Assembly (NCBI GenBank): GCA_951799405.1
Contig: OX637353.1
Location: 11,842,001 to 11,906,000, forward strand
Length of the DNA: 64,000 nucleotides
Direction: 5' to 3'
From: Agapetus fuscipes
Taxonomy: Eukaryota > Arthropoda > Insecta > Trichoptera > Glossosomatidae
The stretch's first letter is position 1; every line of letters begins with the position of its first letter. The notes beneath the pieces were generated by a model. The model was not told the DNA's origin and ran no database searches. It saw only the letters and a program-made list of their open reading frames with translations. This document shows, one piece after another, positions 31,140-39,839 of the stretch. The position numbers and the translations under genes were made by a program.

Positions 31140-31625
31140 GTTAACCTGAAACACAGGGTCTTTGAGTCATGTGTGCTTTCAGTATCCCCCTGGAAACAAA
31201 AGGGCTCACTCAGTATAGCGTTAACAGACTGAGGACGCGCTAAACAGCCATCGAAAGTTGTACCAGGAGATCCGTAGACGCACTGGCGTTACTGATGTCA
31301 TACAGTGAGTGGCTTGCTTAAAGAGGCGCTGGGTTGGTCACGCCGCAATGCAGGACTATGAGAGATGGTCGAAAAATATCATCCAGTGGCGGCCCAGGAT
31401 GTCCAAGCGGGGATCAGAGGGCTCTTGAGGTGTGATACACACAAAAACAGCGCTCACCAAATAAATCAGCCTTATTTAATTTTTTAATCAGGGAGACCCC
31501 GACTGAGGAGGCTAGATGACATCAAGAGAACTTCAGGCAGAGGATGGTTGAACACAGCAGCCGATAGATAAACATGGGGAGGATTGGAGGAGGCCTTCGT
31601 CCAGAAGTGGACTAAGAAAGGCTGA
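31140..31625 (+). pseudogene. LINE reverse transcriptase C-terminus (RTE-type), split by an inserted L2-like tail
   Basis: Frame-broken plus translation gives NLKHRVFESCVL, then EIRRRTGVTDVIQ, LKRRWVGH, MQDYERWSKNIIQWRPRMSK and, after the insertion, GRPRLRRLDDIKRTSGRGW, NTAADR and LEEAFVQKW. These are typical C-terminal blocks of arthropod RTE-like LINEs. The insert at about 31411-31485 (AGAGGGCTCTTGAGGTGTGA to AATCAGCC plus A/T) is an L2-like 3' tail, flanked by GGATCAG and AATCAGG, a possible short target duplication. Confidence 0.7.
31411..31490 (+). mobile_element. L2-like LINE tail insertion
   Basis: CTCTTGAGGTGTGATACACA, CAAAAACAGCGCTCACC and AAATAAATCAGCC match the 3' end of the LINE at 54.9 kb and of SINE-B copies. 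Only ~75 bp inserted, with no SINE-B body. Confidence 0.65.
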
Positions 31626-32824
31626 GGAAGAAGAGAAAGTCACGGATTTTGTTTGTTTTTGAACGGCTTCGACGTTATTCACTTATCACGCAGTTCAGCG
31701 ACTCAGATAAAAATATTTTGTGGCTGCTTTACCTACGCATTATCAGGCAAAATGCTGTCTTTGTGGGAATATTTTTTACAAGCACGGTTTTTAACGCATT
31801 CAATACTTTTTTCAGTCCAAAATTGAAAATTTTGATATAAAAAACCCCCGGTGTCAAAAGAAAATTTTGTAACCAAATACAACGCGACGTCCGGATTCTG
31901 CGAAGGATTGTCGCGTTCTGCTAGCGCGTTTGCTCTGATTGACAGGGGTGTAGCCATGTTCAATACAAAACCGCTACGCCATTAACCAGCACGCTTTAAC
32001 GCTTTGACGCGCGTTAACAACGCTTCCAGTTTGATGACGCCTTACATTTTTCTGTTAACTCTGTAGTCAAGTTTAAGCATGAAGTTGCCTACATAAGGTA
32101 CTGGACCTCTTTTTACGTTAAGCGGAGCTTTACTCCGAAGGTCCCCTTTACCTCCAACAGACGGTTTTCGTTTCAAAAACAAACATTGTTATTCTAGGAA
32201 CCCAATTCTTTAACACTGAAATTTTCTTACACCTAAAATTTCTCCTACGGATTATTTCAGCAACCTATTTTTTTTCGCGGAATTTACCAACTCAGTAATT
32301 TTTTGAACGAAATTTTTCGGCAATTGATATTTTAAATGCAGGATTATAAAATATGGATATTTTCCGTTTTGTTTTTATACCGGGATTAATGGAAAATGAA
32401 ATTTGCGAAAACCAAAATAGTCTGTGGTAAATTTTGCAACAGCAGAAATTTACCCTGATTAATTTATTATCACCTGGTTTTTTCTCAGCTGACTTTTTTT
32501 TAGAAAAAAAAAGTAACTCATAGCTTAAAGTATACTTAACATTACCTGAATTTTGACAGCTAAACGAGGGTTACAGCCTTCAAACTTCAAAAAACCAAGG
32601 GGTATTTTTTTGATTTTTTTTTAACAACAAAAACAACTTCTTAAATTAAAGCAATCCAACATCACATTGAACTATCTATAAAGTGACGTTTTACAAGGTA
32701 TCAACAATAGTTCCGATTTTCAATATTTTTTTTCAATATAAACCGTGTCGATTTCCACACATAATAAGCCCAATTTTCCCAGTTTATACTTTATCTGCGT
32801 ATATTTACAACTGAAAATTCCACC
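31626..32824. other. No recognisable gene
   Basis: Frames at 31649-31840 and 31733-31963 lack recognisable domains. The rest is AT-rich with many T runs. Confidence 0.35.
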
Positions 32825-33079
32825 TGTAGGCGACTTGCGCCTTATATATTCCTAAAGATAGTAGTCTCTAGAGGCCAATTAGCTAGAATCCTCTCGAACG
32901 CTCCAAAAGCTTCGAGTAGGTAAATAGTAATTATGATTTCTAGTTACTTCGAGTACATAGTTTAGATGATTTCTTTAACCTAGGTACCTTAAATAATTAT
33001 TCCAACTATACTACACGGCTATACCACATCTACCTACCTACCTAACATTTATAGCACTTGTCATTTACATAACATTATG
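32825..33079 (-). mobile_element. LTR fragment (U3 part), relative of 1964-2411
   Basis: On the minus strand it begins TGTTATGTAAATGACAAGTG, then TAGGTAGGTAGGTAGATG, GGTACCTAGGTTAAAGAAAT, CTCGAAGCTTTTGGAGCG, GTTCGAGAGGATTCTAG and a TATA-like GAATATATAAGG. The sequence stops resembling the other copy after the TATA region. Confidence 0.55.
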
Positions 33080-33640
33080 TATATTACCCAGATTTGTTTC
33101 AAGTTGTGATAGATTATTATCATTGAATATTTTCAGCAGTTTATACTTTCTCTGCAAAAAAATTCTCAAAGAATATCTTCAAAACAAATCCTATTTAGCT
33201 GGCATTTTCCAACAGCCAACTGTACGAACAAAAAAGGTAAATATGTTTTTTTTTCTCTAGGCATTATTTTGGAGGTCCCCTTTTTCTTCCACCATAAGAT
33301 TTTCGCTTCGAAAACAAACATCGCTCCACTGCGAGCCTCCAGTACAGCCTAACGCTCGGAAAATGTAAAATCTTTCCCGAACCGGAAATTAGAGTGGATC
33401 AACTTTAAGGTTGCCAGATATTTGATAAAGTGTATTCGATTCATGATATCTCGCAAAGTTCGCAAAGTATTTTATCGATTCAAACTTTCTAAACACTTAT
33501 TTTCCTATTGAAAATGTTTTTTTTTTCGCGTATAAAAACGGGGAAAAAATACTCGTGGAAACGAATATAATAGAGCATCGATTAAACGAAAAATCTTTTA
33601 ACCGCCAGGTCTTGTTTGACCTACGCAACGAAACTTACGC
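33080..33640. other. AT-rich DNA, no gene seen
   Basis: T runs and a segment AAAACAAACATCG similar to 32160-32190 (GAAAACAAACATTG), hinting at another decayed duplication: TCCCCTTTTTCTTCCACC against TCCCCTTTACCTCCAAC. Confidence 0.35.
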
Positions 33641-34330
33641 AACTAAGCTACACATATAGTGTAACTTCTTGCCGGGCTATCCCCGAAGCGGTCGCATGTG
33701 GCGATTCAGGACTTACTTATTTGTACAGGTAAGGGGGCCGGCCTCACATCAACCACTTTCAGTTGAAGTGGGGGTTTCCCAGCTCCCGGGGGGCTGGTTC
33801 TCATTTCATGTAAAGGCTGAGTAAGCCTTGAGATCGAACCCTTGCTCTCAGCATGGAATGCAAGCATTCTACCAATTAAGCTATCGACCTTTTTTCAAGC
33901 TTGGTCGTCGTCGCTTCTTCTTCTTCTTATACAGCCATTTCCATCCACTGCTGGACATAGGCCTCCCTCATATCTCTCCATCCATCTCTGCCTTACGCTT
34001 TTTCAATCCAGTCTCCAGCAAGCCTTCTTATATCATCCGACCATCTCGTTGGAGGTCTCCTTCTGCTTCTCTTTTCTTCCCGAGGTCTCCACTCTACCAA
34101 TCTCTTCGTCCACGTCGTCGCTACAAAGTGCCAATTCTCTAGCAAGACCCAGTTGCTGTAAGGCTGGATGGACCTTTGGTGACCGGTCATTGGGAAAGGC
34201 TTATGAATTTTTCAACCCAGCGAAGAGCAAATTTGAAAACATAAATGGTATATTTTTTTGTGCTCCGCCGATATTCGAACCCACAACCTTCCGAAGTCCG
34301 AAGTATTACCACAGAACTACGAACCGGTCA
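33641..34330 (-). mobile_element. SINE-B/SINE-A dimer, interrupted by a LINE fragment
   Basis: Minus-strand order: SINE-B head and body (34325-34113), then SINE-A short form (33912-33641). On plus, SINE-A reads GCAACTAAGCTACACATATA to TTAAGCTATCGACC. SINE-B reads GTCGTCGCTACAAAGTGCCA to GAACTACGAACCGGTC. A ~200-bp LINE C-terminal piece sits exactly at the B/A join, bordered by TCGTCGTCGC and CGTCGTCGC. Confidence 0.8.
33913..34112 (-). pseudogene. LINE C-terminal fragment inside the SINE dimer
   Basis: Minus-strand translation: REEKRSRRRPPTRWSDDIRR, LAGDWIEKA, then after a frame change MREAYVQQWMEMA. The blocks (R)RPPTRWSDDIRRLAG and EAYVQQW are typical ends of arthropod RTE-like ORFs. It ends in a GAAGAAGAAGAAG tail on the minus strand, adjacent to GACGAC repeats. 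Confidence 0.75.
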
Positions 34331-34626
34331 ACCTACAAAGTCCAAAATTAAAGATCGCTGAAAACTTTTATTTTATAAACATACCGTACCTACTTAGGAA
34401 ATGAGCGTTTACATACAATATTTTCATCCTTTTTTGTTATAAACATTTATGTGTACTAAAAATATGTTCCGGTTCAAAAATATGTGTTTATTTGCAGGTT
34501 GATCCATGAAAGTAAATAATTTGATGATTAGCACCTTTTTATTTCAATTAGTTCGTACAATCGATGCTCTACTGTATTTACATGTATTCTTAAACGATCG
34601 ATGAGATAAAAAAAAGTTTTTTGTTG
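34331..34626. other. AT-rich DNA, no gene seen
   Basis: Nothing recognised. Confidence 0.4.
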
Positions 34627-34890
34627 AAGAGTTCCTTGACTTATAGGTTGGTATGCGACTGACCACCCATACTGTAAATAATTGTTCACTTTGTCAATGT
34701 CACCCCTGTTTTAGGGAAGGACGGCAAGAGTTGCAGGGCTTATGTTCATTTGAGATTGGGTTTTTATAATGTAGGTCCACATGCGGCATGTGTTAGCGCA
34801 AAATTATACATGTCTGTTGTGGGAATGCATTTAATATAAATCTTAAATGATATATATCCTTGCAGCTTAGATTAGATTAGTTGCTTTCCA
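34627..34890 (+). repeat. Module C, full length, plus orientation
   Basis: TTCCTTGACTTATAGGTTGG, CATGCGGCATGTGTTAGCGC, TTAAATGATATATATCCTTG and CAGCTTAGATTAGATTAG mark both ends. Confidence 0.9.
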
Positions 34891-35295
34891 GGATCTGTTG
34901 CCAGGGTCTGTGGAAGCTGAATCTTCCGGACGGTTTCACGCATGTCTATGATGGGCTTTTTCAGCGTAAAACATAAATAACAAAGATGATCTTGATGAAA
35001 CTGTATTCTTCCTGTGACAGCAATTCGCACCTTCGATACTGCAACACAAAAGAGGGATCTTGTACTTCTGCTACTATTCCACTATTTCAGGTTCTTTAAC
35101 CAAGATGTTCTTGTTCGATCTGGAGCTGTCCTCCTTTAATTCTTCTCTGAATGATGAGATTCAGGAGTACATACTTCTCATTTCTCATTAGGTGGTCGAA
35201 TGAACAGTTTTTGGCTTTTGATGGACATCAGGAGTTCTGCTCTGGTATTCATTGTGCGAAACGTCCGGAAGCTCCAGCTCCCACAGACTACAGAA
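34891..35295 (-). pseudogene. LINE reverse transcriptase C-terminus, strongly decayed
   Basis: Minus-strand reading, across frame changes and stops, gives RAELLMSIKSQKL, then HLMRNEKYVLLNLIIQRRIK, GGQLQIEQEHL and, nearer the end, VSKVRIAV. This resembles the C-terminal blocks (ELL..IK.RK, H..RN.KY.LLQLI..G.I.G) of a different arthropod LINE clade from LINE-1w. Module C elements flank it on both sides. Confidence 0.55.
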
Positions 35296-35300
35296 ACATC

Positions 35301-35535
35301 TAATCTAGTATAATCTAAGTTGCAAAGATATGTAACATTGGGGATTCACATTACATGCATTCTCACAAGCAGACACGTACAAGTTTGCGCTTGCGTATGC
35401 CGCATGTGAACCTACAACATAAAAACTAATCTCAAATGGACATACACCCTGCAACTCTTGCCGACCTTCCCTGAAACAGTAGGTGACATTGGCAAGTGAA
35501 CCATTTTCTACAGCATAAGTGGTCAGCCGCACACA
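35301..35535 (-). repeat. Module C
   Basis: ATAATCTAAGTTGCAAAGAT, ACATGCATTCTCACAAGCAG, TGGACATACACCCTGCAACT and AAGTGGTCAGCCGCACAC. The subtype with CATTCTCACAA and GGACATACACC is shared with 15622-15880. The CCTTGACT end is lost. Confidence 0.8.
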
Positions 35536-35785
35536 GATCCCGGAAAACAACTCTCCAGCACCATCAGCCGGCCGTGTGAGCCAAAAACTCCTTTTCAAAA
35601 AGATTGTTTTCTTCACCTTTTTTTTTATTAAATTCTTATTGTGTGTTTGACAAGAAAGAGCTGTGCTAGACGAAAAATCTGTGTTGTAAAATTACTGAAA
35701 CACATGTTGACGTCTGTTCACATCCAGACAGCAGCGACAATCTCATATTTTATTACTGAGAGTTACATGTTTTTTTTTGGTTCCA
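35536..35785. other. No recognisable gene
   Basis: AT-rich, nothing recognised. Confidence 0.4.
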
Positions 35786-35931
35786 TGATAGTGTGACACA
35801 GTGACGAAACGACACATGACAGAACATTAAAATGGCAGTATATCACATGACAGAACTTTATAAAGACAAAACATTACAGGAAAGTAGGAACATCACAATG
35901 ACACAAATCAGAAGACAAGACATAATAATAA

Positions 35932-36236
35932 TAATAATATTAGGATGATTTATTTGGTGAGCGCTGTTTTTGTGTGTATCACACCTCAAGAGCCCTCTGC
36001 GAGCTTGGTCGTCGCTGTAGAAAGCGCCAATTCTCAAGCAAGACCCAGTTGTTGTAAGGTTGGATGGACCTTTCAGTGACCGGTCTTTGGTAAAGGTTTA
36101 TGAATTTTTCAACCCAGCTAAGAGCACATTCGAAATATAAATGGTAAATTTTTGTGCTCCGCCGAGATCCGAATCCACAACCTTCCATTTACGAGTCCGA
36201 AGTGTTGCCACTACGGACTACGGACCGGTCCAAGAT
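35932..36236 (-). repeat. SINE-B with L2-like LINE tail at 3' side and 5S-like bases at 5' side
   Basis: On plus: ATAATAATAATAATATTAGG (tail repeat), TGATTTATTTGGTGAGCGCT, ACACCTCAAGAGCCCTCTGC, then SINE-B body GAGCTTGGTCGTCGCTGTAG ... and head ACAACCTTCCATTTACGAGT ... ACGGACCGGTCC. Immediately beyond the head is AAGATGCCAACGACACGCGG, which on the minus strand is the last ~18 bases of a 5S rRNA followed by CATCTTGGACCGG. Confidence 0.85.
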
Positions 36237-36256
36237 GCCAACGACACGCGGTGTAA
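36237..36256 (-). repeat. 5S rRNA 3'-end remnant joined to SINE-B head
   Basis: On minus: CACCGCGTGTCGTTGGCAT, the conserved 3' end of 5S rRNA, as at 42916-42936. Only this end remains, then sequence is unrelated. Confidence 0.6.
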
Positions 36257-36344
36257 GACATCCCTCGACACAGCACAACTCAACCCACACCACAGCACTG
36301 CGAAGCTAACGGCCCTGCAACAAGATCAAGATATCAACTGCCAC

Positions 36345-36430
36345 ATAACCAACACGTCTGTGGCACTACAACATGTGTCATAGACCCCTAGAGTCTCTTA
36401 AATCTAGGAAGTCCCCCGCGCAGCGTTCCT
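36345..36430 (+). repeat. Third tail of SINE-B (B-long), detached
   Basis: TGTGGCACTACAACATGTGT, CATAGACCCCTAGAGTCTCT and CTAGGAAGTCCCCCGCGCAG match the B-long tails at 6125-6205, 43150-43235 and 47395-47475, without a SINE-B body directly in front. Confidence 0.65.
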
Positions 36431-36940
36431 TCACAAAAATCACAAACCAAAAACACCATAAACGGCACATAACAAAACATCACAGAACAGAAAATACCAT
36501 TAACGGTAAAAAAGTGGAACATAAGAAACATGATAAAATGGAACGCACGCATATAATATTATTTGGTAAAGATTAAAAAAAAAATAACGTTCCCGATTAT
36601 CATTTTTAGATATATATAATTTAACTAAGCTGCTCAAAAAAATCAACTTCTTACCACGTTATTCCCAAAAGAGTCACAAATGGAGTTTGGAAACAAAATA
36701 AATGTTGGGTGTAGTTTTTTCATTAACCGTTTGTGGTATGTTCTGTTTTAGGTATGTAATATTTTTTCCTGTGATGTATTTTCTGTGTTGTTTCGTCAAA
36801 GCGATGTTTTGTCAGTGTGATATTCTGTTATATTATGTCGTTCTGTCATAGTGTTGTTCTGCGATGTGCGGTTTTATCATGTATTGTTCTACCATGTATC
36901 GTTAGGTCATGCGTCGTTCTGTCACTGTGCCGTTCTAATC

Positions 36941-37234
36941 TATCACCGTTTTTTTTTTTCAGGTTTTAAAGCGAGATCAAGCTTAAATTATAAATCAGGA
37001 GATCTGAAAAGTGACGAGGGTGTGAAACCGTAATGCGGCCTCAAACAAAACAGCAGCAATTATTCATGGGCCCTGAATAAATCACATTCTCAAACGCGGC
37101 CGGACCTCAGCGACGCCATTTCACAATAGCTAATTAACACCCTCCTGGACCTTGCGCGCAATATTGCAAAATATTTTGAAAAGACCTTGAAGTTTGCATA
37201 CCCAGATTTAGCACGTATTTTTACTACTCGCTGC
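36941..37234. other. No recognisable gene
   Basis: A GC-richer patch at 37085-37165 (GCGGCCGGACCTCAGCGACG) without recognisable function. Confidence 0.35.
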
Positions 37235-37737
37235 CTTAGTACTTGCTTGCCGTAAAGACCATTAAGCTAATTTTACATGAGCAATGTTTACATGTCGCAC
37301 GCTTTATAATAAAGAGAAATAACTCGAAATTTGGGAAAATCGAGATTTTGTAATAAAACGCAAGAACAATGCGAGAAGAATAGGTAGAATGCGGCAGCCG
37401 TTCAATTTGGACGAATATGACCTAGATAAAACATTGGCCGCCTTTTTCATCCCATACAAGTTGTACTGGGTGTCTGAACTTTAAACGTGATTTCCCAACA
37501 TTCTTGTTTTTTGAGTTATTGCTCTTCATTATTAAACTTGCGATGTGTACTGGACCAATGTGTCTTATGAAAACAGGAAATTGATTTTAAAATATTTAAA
37601 ACAACTCTCACATTATCGAGTTGTATGTTTTTTCTTAGCTCAGATTATGTAGAATTTGATTCTTGTTAAGACAACTGCATTAAAAAGTAATATTTGACAG
37701 AATTGGTCTATACGGCAAACTAGAACTGGGGGAGCGT
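37235..37737. mobile_element. MITE F, copy 2, with nested insertion
   Basis: Left end TTAGTACTTGCTTGCCGTAA and right end TATACGGCAAACTAGAACTG correspond to the ends of copy 1. Internal GTGTACTGGACCAATGTGTC, ACTCTCACATTATCGAG and CTTAGCTCAGATTATGTAGA also match. The left third is separated from the rest by a second inverted-repeat element. Confidence 0.75.
37292..37545. mobile_element. Nested MITE inside MITE F
   Basis: Ends TCGCACGCTTTATAATAAAG (left) and CTTCATTATTAAACTTGCGA (right) are inverted repeats, continuing GAAATAACTCGAA against TTTTTGAGTTATTGC and TTTGGGAAA against TTTCCCAAC. Removing it restores the MITE F sequence TTTACATG/TGTACTGG. ATGT occurs on both sides as a possible target duplication. 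Confidence 0.7.
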
Positions 37738-37751
37738 ACTGATAAGTATAT

Positions 37752-37932
37752 GTCACCCCTGTTTCAGAAAAGGATGGCAAGAGTTGCAGGATGTATATCC
37801 ATTTGAGATTTAGGTTTTTTATCTTGTAGGTTCACATTCGGCATGTGCAAGCGTGAACTTGTATGTGTCTGCTTTTGAAAATGTATATAATTTGAATCCT
37901 CATTGTAACATACTTTAGCAACTTAGATTAGA
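37752..37932 (+). repeat. Module C, 5'-truncated
   Basis: GTCACCCCTGTTTCAGAAAA, GGATGTATATCCATTTGAGA, GCATGTGCAAGCGTGAAC and TTAGCAACTTAGATTAGAC. Confidence 0.75.
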
Positions 37933-37935
37933 CTT

Positions 37936-38250
37936 TGGTCCGTAGTCTAGTGGTTAACCCTGTAAACTGTTCTGATTCGTAAATAGAAGGTTGTGGGTTC
38001 GAGTCCCGGCGGAGCTCAAAAAATATACATTTCTATTTTCAAGTATGCCCTTCGCTGGATAAAAAAATCATATTTATGTACCAAAAATCGGTCAATAAAA
38101 GTCCATCCAGCGTTACAGCAACTGGGTCTTGATTGAGAATCGGTGCTTTCTACAGCGACGTCCAAGCTTGCAGAGGGCTCTTGAGGTGTGATTCACACAA
38201 TAACAGCACTCACCAAATAAATCACCCTATTGTTATTATTATATTTGTAG
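37936..38250 (+). repeat. SINE-B with L2-like LINE tail
   Basis: Head GGTCCGTAGTCTAGTGGTTA and GGTTGTGGGTTCGAGTCCCG; body AAGTATGCCCTTCGCTGGAT, GTCCATCCAGCGTTACAGCA; then CGTCCAAGCTTGCAGAGGGC, CTCTTGAGGTGTGATTCACA, CAGCACTCACCAAATAAATC and a TTATTATTAT tail. This is the most complete B plus L2-tail copy. Confidence 0.85.
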
Positions 38251-38269
38251 GTATGTCCGGTCGACCTAC

Positions 38270-38722
38270 ACATAGAGTGAATCTTCTTGGCACGTTATCC
38301 CCAAAGGAGTTGTTGTGTTCGCATGTTGCGAGTGGAACCTATTTATTTATACATGTAAGGGTAGCGACCTTAGACCAATCTCTTCAATTGGAAAATGGGG
38401 TTTTCCAGCTCCCGAGAGGACTGGTCCTCATTTCTCGTGAACGCGGAGTAAGCCTCGACGGTATTATTTTGGGTTTGAAATAAACACCGAAACCGAAAAT
38501 CATTTCTGACAACTTGGGTGGTATTTAAAACCGAGCTCTCGGCATGGAATACAAGCACTATACCAACTGAGCTATCGTCTGGACTTTTTAGGAACTTGGT
38601 CGTCGGTACACAGCGCCAATGCTCAAGCAAGACCCAGTTGCTGTAAGGCTAGATGGAGCTTTTGTGACCGGCTTTGGTAAAGGTATATAAATTTTTCCAC
38701 CCAGCGAAGAGCATATTTAAAT
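38270..38722 (-). repeat. SINE-B/SINE-A dimer (A long form)
   Basis: On plus: SINE-A from ACATAGAGTGAATCTTCTTG through CCTCGACGGTATTATTTTGG, TTTGAAATAAACACCGAAAC and the head GAGCTCTCGGCATGGAATAC ... CTGAGCTATCGTCTGGAC. This is followed directly by SINE-B TAGGAACTTGGTCGTCGGTA to CCACCCAGCGAAGAGCATA. The SINE-B head is missing. Here the A unit is the long form, while the other dimers carry the short form. Confidence 0.75.
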
Positions 38723-39299
38723 TATAAATTAACCTTTAATGCACAATATAATCTTTTAATAAATTTAAAACATGTATGTATGGAATTAATAACTCCATGA
38801 TTTAAAACATATTTTTTTAGAATCCATAGGTATAAACAGAATAAAGGATAACCCATAACATAATCAAATTTGAATGTTGCCATTCATCAAAAATCCATAA
38901 ACCATGACAGATATAAATACAAACTGTCGTTTATTTGATCCAGTTTCCTTTACCTTGTTAGTTAGAGTTACTTCAGAGGTAGAGTAACTTGCCTTAGAGT
39001 TATCAGATCATTAGTAGCTCCCAGTGATCCAACCAGTCGTAAATCTCTCCAGCGATCAGCATTTGTAGTTCCTCGCTGCCCCCACCGAATAAATTACCCT
39101 TTATTTTGTTTGGTATTGTTGCCCCAACAAAACGAGACTTGGGGCAACTTAGTTAATTACCCGGCAGTCTCACCTGGACGGATGTAGTCAGTGAAATAGC
39201 GGAGATAGCGACTGACTTGCTTGAACTGTATTCAAGGACTCGTAGTTCAAGAACTTGAAAGCTTTTTTTTCCTTTATTTTGCTGCAAATAAACTCTGCA
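38723..39299. other. No gene; possible LTR or leader fragment on minus (38925-39130)
   Basis: On the minus strand, AAAATAAAGGGTAATTTATT is followed by CGGTGGGGGCAGCGAGG, which looks like the border of an LTR and a GGGGGCAGCG-type leader. No matching second copy is in the window, so this is weak. An inverted pair TTGCCCCAA/TTGGGGCAA lies at 39118-39149. Confidence 0.25.
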
Positions 39300-39420
39300 T
39301 ATTTAAAATACCCTTTGGCTATATGACGTAACAAATAGTAAATTTATAAAAAATGGATTCCCGATTATCAGGGATTTTTTTCTTGTTTACAGCATTGAGT
39401 CGTTACTTTGCGAGTCAAAG
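39300..39420. repeat. Repeat D, diverged copy
   Basis: TTTGGCTATATGACGTAACA, GATTCCCGATTATCAGGGAT and TTACAGCATTGAGTCG keep the block order of repeat D. Confidence 0.5.
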
Positions 39421-39574
39421 AAAACACTTACAATATAAAAGTTTTCGTCATGTCACAAAAAATACACGAACTTACAAATGTAGGTTTGTAGGTTTGCTTG
39501 TAGGTTTGCATTAAATATGAGTTCTAAATGCCACTATGTTGGTTGGTTGTTAGGGATAAGATAATTTTTTTTTT

Positions 39575-39830
39575 TTCTAAATAGATTTGTGAAGAGGAAT
39601 GCAATTCACCAACCTATTCTGCCTTGCCAGAAACAGGTTTTAATATCATCAGTTAATAATTCATTATTGTTTATATGAATGAATTATTAATTAATAATAA
39701 CCCAATAACATCTGTTGAACCAGGGTCAAATTTATGGTCAAGTGACCCAAGCGGGGATCGAACCAACGTTATTCCATTCCAAATACGCTAGTAAGATCGG
39801 CCTCTTGGCTCCCTCGGCCATAACACCGAC
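39575..39830 (-). repeat. SINE-E, with A tail
   Basis: On plus: ATAGATTTGTGAAGAGGAAT, CTGCCTTGCCAGAAACAGGT, AAGCGGGGATCGAACCAACG, CTCGGCCATAACACCGAC. Confidence 0.85.
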
Positions 39831-39839
39831 AATCACAGT

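Larger units (their letters stand above)
35786..36940. mobile_element. FB1 fold-back element, copy 2, with insertions
   Basis: Left end GTGACACAGTGACGAAACGA and right end TCGTTCTGTCACTGTGCCGT are reverse-complementary. Left units (CACATGACAGAAC) run to 35930 and again at 36465-36545; right units (TGTTCTG, TCATGCGTCGTTCTGTC) run from 36730 to 36935. Between them lie a SINE-B with L2-like tail (minus) and other repeat pieces. More decayed than copies 1 and 3. Confidence 0.55.
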
